In this document: positions 5,280 through 9,916 of the stretch, piece by piece
Layout: each line of letters opens with the position of its first letter
Position numbering within the stretch: position 1 is the stretch's first letter
DNA from: JAGPIS01 sp964635545
GTDB taxonomy: Bacteria > Bacteroidota > Bacteroidia > Bacteroidales > Marinilabiliaceae
Reading direction: 5' to 3'
DNA: 9,916 nt
Assembly (NCBI GenBank): GCA_964635545.1
Contig: CAZWOA010000105.1
Coordinates: 1 to 9,916 of the forward strand
The notes under the pieces: model-generated
The model's input: the letters and a program-made list of their open reading frames with translations, nothing else
Told to the model about the DNA's origin: nothing
Database searches by the model: none
Made by a program: the position numbers and the translations under genes

Positions 5280-7559
5280 TTAATGATAGTATTTTACATC
5301 AACTTCTTGTTTCGATTGTGAAAATACTTTCAATCCAAGCTGACCGCCGTTATTGCCATCAAAATAGTGAATTTTTAAAGCATGAAGGCCGGCTTTCATT
5401 GCATATTGTCCGGTAAGTTCGCGCGGGCCATGGGCGCCATCGTTATCAACCACCCAATAGTCGTTGATATACAGGCGGCTACCATCATCGGATAGAAGTG
5501 CGAATGAGTAAATTCCATCTTCAGGAATCTCGATATAGGCATCAATCTCAAGGCCTAACCATCCTTTTGCTCCTTGCGGAATAGCAATTTTATCAACACT
5601 TATGGTATTAAGAAGCTTGGCTCCATCTGTGAAATTCTCACAGTTTACGTACTTTTTCTCATATATTTTACACAGTAAGCCTTCCTTAAGTGTTGCTTTA
5701 TCGGCTGCGGCAGGTTCGGCAAGCTCCTGTTTCACAAATTCGGTCTTCACAGGCACGTCGGCAGTGCCGTTTTTGCGGAATGAGCGGAATGTGAATATAG
5801 TTGACTCACTGATATTTACCGGTTCGGTGTAGAGTGTCGATTCTTTGGATGGCACGCTTCCATCGGTGGTGTAGCGTATCTCCACAGTTGGCAGAATACA
5901 GGTTACTTCCACATCTTTAGAGCCTATAAATACATTCTTTGAGTCAAAACCTTCAAGATCGGGAATGCGATAGTTTATATCCATTATATCCCAACGGTTG
6001 AAATGTGAAACAAGCCTGTGACGGTAATTCTCAAATTCGGTAGGATTAGCAGTTCCCCAGGCCACTTCGGCGAGTGCTGTCATCCGTGGGAAAATCATAT
6101 AGTGCATACGTTCGCGCGAGGGAATCCATTCTGTCCATGTATTAGCTTGAAGACCAAGTACATTGCTGAATTGTTCTTTGCTTAGGCCTTCCAGTTCTGG
6201 ATTGAACGAATATACGTTTTGAAGTGTTTTAACATCAGGAATATAGTCGAAATAGAAGTACGAATTGGGAGTCATCACTGCGTTATTGCCTTGAGCAGTA
6301 GCGCGGTGCACCGCATTTTTCTCCCAGCTGCGCCACCACATTATTGTTGCTGTTTCCGATAGTCCGCCTTCAAGAATTTCGTCCCATCCAAGCAGTTTTT
6401 TGCCATTTTCGTTGAAGAATTGCTCCATCGACTTCACAAACCACGATTGAAGCTCGAACTCATTCTTCAAGCCCTCTTTTTTGATGCGTTTCTGACAGTT
6501 GGGGCATTTTTTCCAGTTGTCTTTCTCCACTTCATCGGCTCCAAGGTGCACATATTGATATGGGAATAGTGAGAATATCTCGCTATAAACATCTTTGCAG
6601 AATTCAAGCACTTCATCCTTGCCTGGGCAAATAGGTGCCGAGAAGGTGTGTCCCCAGCCTGCCTCGTTGAAGCACGCCAGATTGGGATAGTTGGCAATGG
6701 CAGCCGAGAAGTGGCCAGGCATATCAACTTCTGGAATTACATCTATACCGCGCACCGAGGCATATTCAACTATATCTTTTATCTCTTCCTGATTGTAGTA
6801 GCCACCGTAGATTGTGTCGCCCTCAACAATTTTTATGCGGTCGGCCGGGAAGTCGAAATCGGGGTTGTTTTGCTCTTTGCGCATCCGCATACAGTCGCGA
6901 TCCTGCCAGTTGAAATTACGGAAACCGCCTTTCTCGGTAAGTAACGGATATTTCTTTATCTCGATACGCCACCCCTGGTCGTCGGTGAGGTGCCAGTGGA
7001 ATTTGTTGAATTTGTAGAGAGCCATAATGTCGAGCAGCTCTTTCACTTCGGTAGTGGTGAAAAAGTGGCGCGACACATCAAGCATCATACCCCGCCACTG
7101 CTCACGCGGGTAGTCGCTCACGGTAACTATGGGCAGTGTGAGTTTTGTTGCTTTTGATGATGATTTCAGCTCAATTTCAGCCGGAAGAAGTTGGCGAAGT
7201 GTTTGAATACCAAGCATAACGCCACGGTATGACTCTCCTGTGATCGTAATTCCGCTTTTAGTGATTTCAAGGCGATATTCGTCGGTATTTGTGAGTGATT
7301 CATCCACAATAAGGTTGATATCTGCAGAGCCTGTCTCAACTTTGGGGATATTGAGCATATTGGCCAGATATACGCCAGCCGGCATAAGGTTTTCATCAGA
7401 AATACCCACTTTAGCACCATCTTTAATAGTGTAGGTGCCTTCGCTTTGCTGTAAATCTCTTACCTGGGGAATTAACGCAATCTCCTGCGTAACCTCGGGC
7501 ACAGAGCAGCTGCTTATGAGGAGAGCTGCCATAACTCCTGTAAACCATCTTAACTTCAT
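5280..7559 (-). CDS. Secreted lipoprotein beta-N-acetylhexosaminidase (GH20) with PA14-like C-terminus
   Basis: This enzyme cleaves terminal beta-linked GlcNAc or GalNAc from glycans by the GH20 substrate-assisted mechanism. It starts MKLRWFTGVMAALLISSCSV, a lipoprotein signal with lipobox ISSC (Cys18), so it is probably anchored in the periplasm or outer membrane. Order of domains in 759 residues: GH20b-like N-terminal domain (about 25-150); GH20 barrel (about 153-500) with MMLDVSRHF at 158-166, FHWHLTDDQGWRIEI at 187-201, the catalytic pair D342-E343 in HLGADE, and active-site Trp candidates at 408-409 and 475; a chitobiase C-terminal-like beta domain (about 538-610, IRYTTDGSVPSKESTLYTEP); and a PA14-like domain (about 625-755, SDDGSRLYINDYWVVDNDG, then HALKIHYFDGNNGGQLGLKV). 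C352 and C355 (KCPNCQ) lie just after the catalytic pair. It stands alone: no SusC/SusD or sulfatase gene is adjacent. Minus-strand ORFs in other frames are shadows. Confidence 0.95.
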   Translation of the reverse strand: MKLRWFTGVMAALLISSCSVPEVTQEIALIPQVRDLQQSEGTYTIKDGAKVGISDENLMPAGVYLANMLNIPKVETGSADINLIVDESLTNTDEYRLEITKSGITITGESYRGVMLGIQTLRQLLPAEIELKSSSKATKLTLPIVTVSDYPREQWRGMMLDVSRHFFTTTEVKELLDIMALYKFNKFHWHLTDDQGWRIEIKKYPLLTEKGGFRNFNWQDRDCMRMRKEQNNPDFDFPADRIKIVEGDTIYGGYYNQEEIKDIVEYASVRGIDVIPEVDMPGHFSAAIANYPNLACFNEAGWGHTFSAPICPGKDEVLEFCKDVYSEIFSLFPYQYVHLGADEVEKDNWKKCPNCQKRIKKEGLKNEFELQSWFVKSMEQFFNENGKKLLGWDEILEGGLSETATIMWWRSWEKNAVHRATAQGNNAVMTPNSYFYFDYIPDVKTLQNVYSFNPELEGLSKEQFSNVLGLQANTWTEWIPSRERMHYMIFPRMTALAEVAWGTANPTEFENYRHRLVSHFNRWDIMDINYRIPDLEGFDSKNVFIGSKDVEVTCILPTVEIRYTTDGSVPSKESTLYTEPVNISESTIFTFRSFRKNGTADVPVKTEFVKQELAEPAAADKATLKEGLLCKIYEKKYVNCENFTDGAKLLNTISVDKIAIPQGAKGWLGLEIDAYIEIPEDGIYSFALLSDDGSRLYINDYWVVDNDGAHGPRELTGQYAMKAGLHALKIHYFDGNNGGQLGLKVFSQSKQEVDVKYYH

Positions 7560-7646
7560 CGGTTAATTTTTGAATGTTTATTGTTATTTATTGAATTTCA
7601 GAATTATACCGATTCTTCATAGATATTATGGAGTGGGTCATAAAAA

Positions 7647-7654
7647 CAAAATTA
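7647..7654 (-). promoter_or_regulatory. -7 promoter box for the hexosaminidase gene
   Basis: On the minus strand this reads TAATTTTG, a full match to TAnnTTTG, 88 bp before the ATG at 7559, implying an untranslated leader of about 80 nt. No distinct -33 TTTG is seen. The divergent spacer 7560-7808 is very AT-rich and otherwise shows no feature beyond the plus-strand promoter. Confidence 0.5.
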
Positions 7655-7773
7655 CGCAATATTATTTTAATAAACCGATATAATGTTAAAAAATATTTAT
7701 GCTTTGGGTTTGTCTCATGTTTATTGTAAAAATTTCAAACTATATTATTTTTTACAACTCTCTATTCATTACG

Positions 7774-7781
7774 TATATTTG
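7774..7781 (+). promoter_or_regulatory. -7 promoter box for the 191-residue protein gene
   Basis: TATATTTG fully matches TAnnTTTG and lies 27 bp before the ATG at 7809, a spacing typical for Bacteroidetes promoters. The upstream T-rich stretch near 7748-7753 may take the place of a -33 element. Confidence 0.6.
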
Positions 7782-7808
7782 TAAAGTTTTTATACAGCAG
7801 TTATACTT

Positions 7809-8384
7809 ATGGCAACAAATGCAGAATTACGGGAATTTTTGAACAGTTACAGCAGCCGGCTTACCGATACTGTAATTGGGGTGTGCAATAGCAATGGTGT
7901 TGGTTTTGAGTCGTTTATGAAAGTGGATGAGCTTGAAGAGAAGTGGGTTGGTATCGCTCCCGGTTATGTGGCTGATGCCGTGAAGGAGTTTAACGATTAC
8001 CCGTCGGTTGCGCTTGCCTGGGCGGGTTATTTGGGCATGGGCATGGCAAAACTGTGGGATGTGGATTGGGAAGCATATGGTGCTGCCGATGATTTTTATT
8101 CGCTCTTTTTGCAGCCCCGCGGGTTTGATGCCATGGACGAGTATATTATGGAGGATGTGTTTGGCCTCACGAAGGGTAGTGCCGAATATGACGGCATTGT
8201 AAAATTGTGGCAGCAGCTGGCCGACAGTGCTCTAACACTCATGCGCCGCGAGAATGTTGCCTCTCAAAGCATGGAAGCCTATTATCTGCTAGTGGCCACG
8301 GTAGAGGTGTTTTACCTGGCCGGCATCTCCATTGCCCTATCTTTGATGGGCTATAAATACGAGAAAATGGATGTTGGTGAGTGA
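7809..8384 (+). CDS. Hypothetical acidic protein, 191 residues
   Basis: I do not recognise the family. The protein has no signal peptide and looks cytoplasmic and mostly alpha-helical. It is acidic and rich in aromatic residues in the centre: DYPSVALAWAGYLGMGMAKL at 64-83, then WDVDWEAYGAADDFYSLFLQ at 84-103, PRGFDAMDEYIMEDVFGLTK at 104-123. Near the C-terminus, AYYLLVATVEVFYLAGISIA (157-176) is hydrophobic but contains Glu, more like a buried helix than a membrane span. The ATG at 7809 follows a good -7 box and has no Shine-Dalgarno. Codon use suggests a real, fairly GC-rich gene compared with its AT-rich flanks. The ERCC4 nuclease gene follows 76 bp later on the same strand but seems to have its own promoter, so functional linkage is unproven. 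Confidence 0.75.
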   Translation: MATNAELREFLNSYSSRLTDTVIGVCNSNGVGFESFMKVDELEEKWVGIAPGYVADAVKEFNDYPSVALAWAGYLGMGMAKLWDVDWEAYGAADDFYSLFLQPRGFDAMDEYIMEDVFGLTKGSAEYDGIVKLWQQLADSALTLMRRENVASQSMEAYYLLVATVEVFYLAGISIALSLMGYKYEKMDVGE

Positions 8385-8442
8385 GTTATATTTTAAATTT
8401 ATTGATTTTTATATTGTATTTATTTAAATTTGGTATATACAT

Positions 8443-8450
8443 TTACTTTG
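8443..8450 (+). promoter_or_regulatory. Probable -7 box for the ERCC4 nuclease gene (near-leaderless)
   Basis: TTACTTTG matches 7 of 8 positions of TAnnTTTG (second base T for A). It ends only 10 bp before the ATG at 8461, so a start site at the usual 6-7 bp beyond the box would leave a leader of just a few bases. Alternatively the gene is read through from the upstream gene. Confidence 0.4.
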
Positions 8451-8460
8451 TTTGTACCCC

Positions 8461-9114
8461 ATGCCTTTTAATCAGTCGATATCTATAATTGCTGATTACC
8501 GTGAAGAGCCTTCCGGTATTCCGCAGTTATTGAAGGATATCGGTGCGTTGATTGAAGTGCGGGAGATGAAGAAAGGTGACTATCTTATAAATGCTACGGT
8601 AATTATTGAACGAAAACGCTCTGATGACTTTGTTATGTCATTAATTCAAAATCGTCTTTTTACTCAGTGTTCACATATTCGTAATTCTCCCTATAATCCC
8701 ATTCTGCTAATTGAAGGCGATGTGTACTCCAGCGGTCATAACATCTCCAATAATGCAATAAAAGGTGCTATAGTTTCGGTGGCTGCAAGTTGGCATATAC
8801 CTGTAATTTTTTCTTTAGATAATATCGATACAGCTTCACTTATAATGATGATTGCCAGGCAATCGTTAAATGGTAATATTATTGGTACGCGTCCAGGCAA
8901 TAAGCCAAAGCAGATTCATAAACAGCAACTCTATTTTCTTCAAGGTCTTCCTCATGTGGGTGCCAAAACAGCAAAGGCTCTATTGGATAATTTTGGAGTG
9001 CTCGAGAATATAGTTGCCGCAACAGAGGAGGAGCTGGCTCAAATAGCAGGTGTGGGGCATAAAAAGGCAGCCGATATAAGACGTTTTTTGTCGTTAAAAA
9101 CTATTGTTAAATAA
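8461..9114 (+). CDS. XPF/ERCC4-type structure-specific nuclease with C-terminal helix-hairpin-helix pair
   Basis: This predicted endonuclease of the XPF/Mus81 superfamily should act on branched DNA such as flaps or forks. The chosen ATG at 8461 gives 217 residues; an upstream TTG at 8452 adds only three. The nuclease domain (about 6-140) has ADYREE at 11-16, then GDY at 39-41 followed by IERKRSDDF at 49-57, the superfamily active-site motif GDxnERKxxxD with D40, E50, R51, K52 and D55/D56. FTQCSHIRNSPYNPILLIEG at 67-86 is the usual following helix and strand. A tandem helix-hairpin-helix domain follows (about 155-212): GLPHVGAKTAKALLDNFG at 162-179 and IAGVGHKKAADIRRFL at 195-210. There is no helicase domain, so the architecture equals the short crenarchaeal XPF. 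Whether it works alone or with a partner cannot be told from the sequence. Confidence 0.92.
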   Translation: MPFNQSISIIADYREEPSGIPQLLKDIGALIEVREMKKGDYLINATVIIERKRSDDFVMSLIQNRLFTQCSHIRNSPYNPILLIEGDVYSSGHNISNNAIKGAIVSVAASWHIPVIFSLDNIDTASLIMMIARQSLNGNIIGTRPGNKPKQIHKQQLYFLQGLPHVGAKTAKALLDNFGVLENIVAATEEELAQIAGVGHKKAADIRRFLSLKTIVK

Positions 9115-9196
9115 GGCACATATGGCTTAATTGTTTATGAACTTGTTTAATTGTGCAACGATAATTATTAATGATGACTGAAAGAAAACTTGCTTT

Positions 9197-9204
9197 TATA
9201 TTTA
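9197..9204 (+). promoter_or_regulatory. Possible -7 box for the carbonic anhydrase gene
   Basis: TATATTTA matches 7 of 8 positions of TAnnTTTG and lies 34 bp before the ATG at 9239. No clear -33 element is seen, and the spacer 9115-9238 is AT-rich, so chance is possible. I find no convincing terminator hairpin for the nuclease gene in this spacer. Confidence 0.3.
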
Positions 9205-9238
9205 TCAGAAACATAAATTGCTTTTGATTGTTAGTAAA

Positions 9239-9897
9239 ATGCTAAAAGTCACTGTCATGGGAAACAATGCTAAAGAAATATTCAAATTCAGAGGCGATGA
9301 TTTTGAAATTAACCGTGCGTATTTCAATGAATATGGTCGCTTGCAGAACCCCCATTCGCTATTTATAGGTTGCTCCGATTCCAGGGTAGTACCTTCAATG
9401 ATTACCAAATCCATTCCTGGTGAATTGTTTATCATAAGAAATATTGCAAATGTGGTTCCTTTATACCGAGAATCTAGCGAGTTTTAGCCACTACTTCTGC
9501 AATTGAATATGCCGTTCAGGTATTGAATGTTGCGAATATCATTATTTGTGGACATTCAAATTGTGGAGGTTGTGCTGCCTTATGGGATGAACTACAGGGT
9601 GAAAAAATTATGCCACACACCCGAAAGTGGCTTGAACTTGCAGCGCCAATCAGAGAAAGAGTAACCAAAATAATGGCTAATGCAGACCCCGCAGCACGGG
9701 AGTGGCTTACAGAACGAATCAATATAATCGAACAAATGAATCATCTGATGACGTACCCTTATATTAAAGAACGTATTGATAATAAAACACTTAAATTGTA
9801 TGGGTGGCACTACATGCTACACTCCGGTAGAATCTATCAGTTCAATGAGGAAGCCGGTTATTTCGAATTAATGGACACAAAAACAGATAAAAGCTAA
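9239..9897 (+). pseudogene. Beta-class carbonic anhydrase, interrupted by a -1 frameshift
   Basis: The enzyme interconverts CO2 and bicarbonate with a zinc site. The first part (from ATG 9239) reads LFIGCSDSRVVPSMI near 41-55 and PGELFIIRNIANVVPLYRES near 60-79, giving C45 and the D47/R49 dyad, then stops at TAG 9485-9487. In the -1 frame the protein continues without loss: LATTSAIEYAVQVLNVANII, then CGHSNCGGC with H106 and C109, and ends with GWHYMLHSGRIY and the TAA at 9895-9897. One extra T in the TTTT run 9482-9485 would restore a 219-residue protein of normal family length, with EFLATTSAIEYAV across the join. All zinc ligands are otherwise intact and the rest shows no decay, so either a recent mutation or a homopolymer sequencing or assembly error explains it. 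The start is uncertain: an ATG at 9257 and a TTG at 9218 are also in frame. Confidence 0.93.
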
Positions 9898-9916
9898 TTG
9901 CTTAAATTGTAGAGCA

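Noticed and set aside
5177..5416. Plus-strand ORF of 79 codons
   Set aside because: It runs through the hairpin terminator and into the antisense of the hexosaminidase 3' end; composition is not protein-like.
6467..7017. Several ORFs overlapping the hexosaminidase in other frames
   Set aside because: All are shadows of the GH20 gene, which has a complete conserved translation.
8935..8955. QLYFL as a beta-clamp binding motif in the ERCC4 nuclease
   Set aside because: These residues form the first helix of the helix-hairpin-helix domain just before GLPHVG, so the resemblance to QL(S/D)LF is probably incidental.
9127..9156. Direct repeat TTAATTGT spaced about 20 bp downstream of the nuclease gene
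   Set aside because: Short, AT-rich and present only twice; not distinguishable from chance, and it forms no terminator hairpin.
9479..9490. Programmed -1 ribosomal frameshift in the carbonic anhydrase gene
   Set aside because: The zero-frame codons GAG TTT TAG do not form an X XXY YYZ slippery site, I see no obvious downstream pseudoknot, and the family is not known for recoding. A one-base indel in the T run is simpler.

Overview
The window looks like draft genome or metagenome-assembled sequence from a member of the Bacteroidales. Four things point there: TAnnTTTG (-7) promoter boxes in most intergenic regions, near absence of Shine-Dalgarno sequences, a lipoprotein GH20 hexosaminidase of the Bacteroides kind, and menaquinone genes. 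A run of exactly 100 N (4015-4114) marks a scaffold gap of unknown true size. No rRNA, tRNA, CRISPR array, transposase or phage gene was found.

Layout. (1) 1-1432, minus strand: menA followed by the N-terminal 169 codons of menC, a piece of the menaquinone pathway that runs off the left edge. (2) 1599-3985, plus strand: a compact membrane-transport operon with a CDF-family metal exporter, two half-size ChrA-type transporter subunits whose frames overlap by 4 bp at each junction (GTGA, ATGA), then a small DUF202 membrane protein. An imperfect 18-bp palindrome lies upstream of the operon promoter. (3) 3984-4114: an AGGGTAT heptamer repeat running into the assembly gap. (4) 4118-5098, minus strand: a putative lipoprotein and an unrecognised 131-residue protein, probably one transcript. 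(5) 5228-7559, minus strand: a 759-residue secreted beta-N-acetylhexosaminidase with GH20, chitobiase C-terminal-like and PA14-like regions, followed by a strong hairpin. (6) 7809-9897, plus strand: an unrecognised acidic 191-residue protein, a small XPF/ERCC4-type nuclease with helix-hairpin-helix motifs, and a beta-carbonic anhydrase broken by a one-base frameshift.

The genes mostly reflect separate functions: respiratory quinone synthesis, metal or anion export, glycan breakdown, DNA repair and CO2/bicarbonate conversion. The only tight multi-gene unit is the CDF-ChrA-ChrA operon. I see no convincing evidence of a wholly new multi-gene system. The points most worth a second look are the short-form XPF-like nuclease with an apparently almost leaderless start, the carbonic anhydrase frameshift, the heptamer repeat at the gap, and the palindrome in front of the metal exporter.
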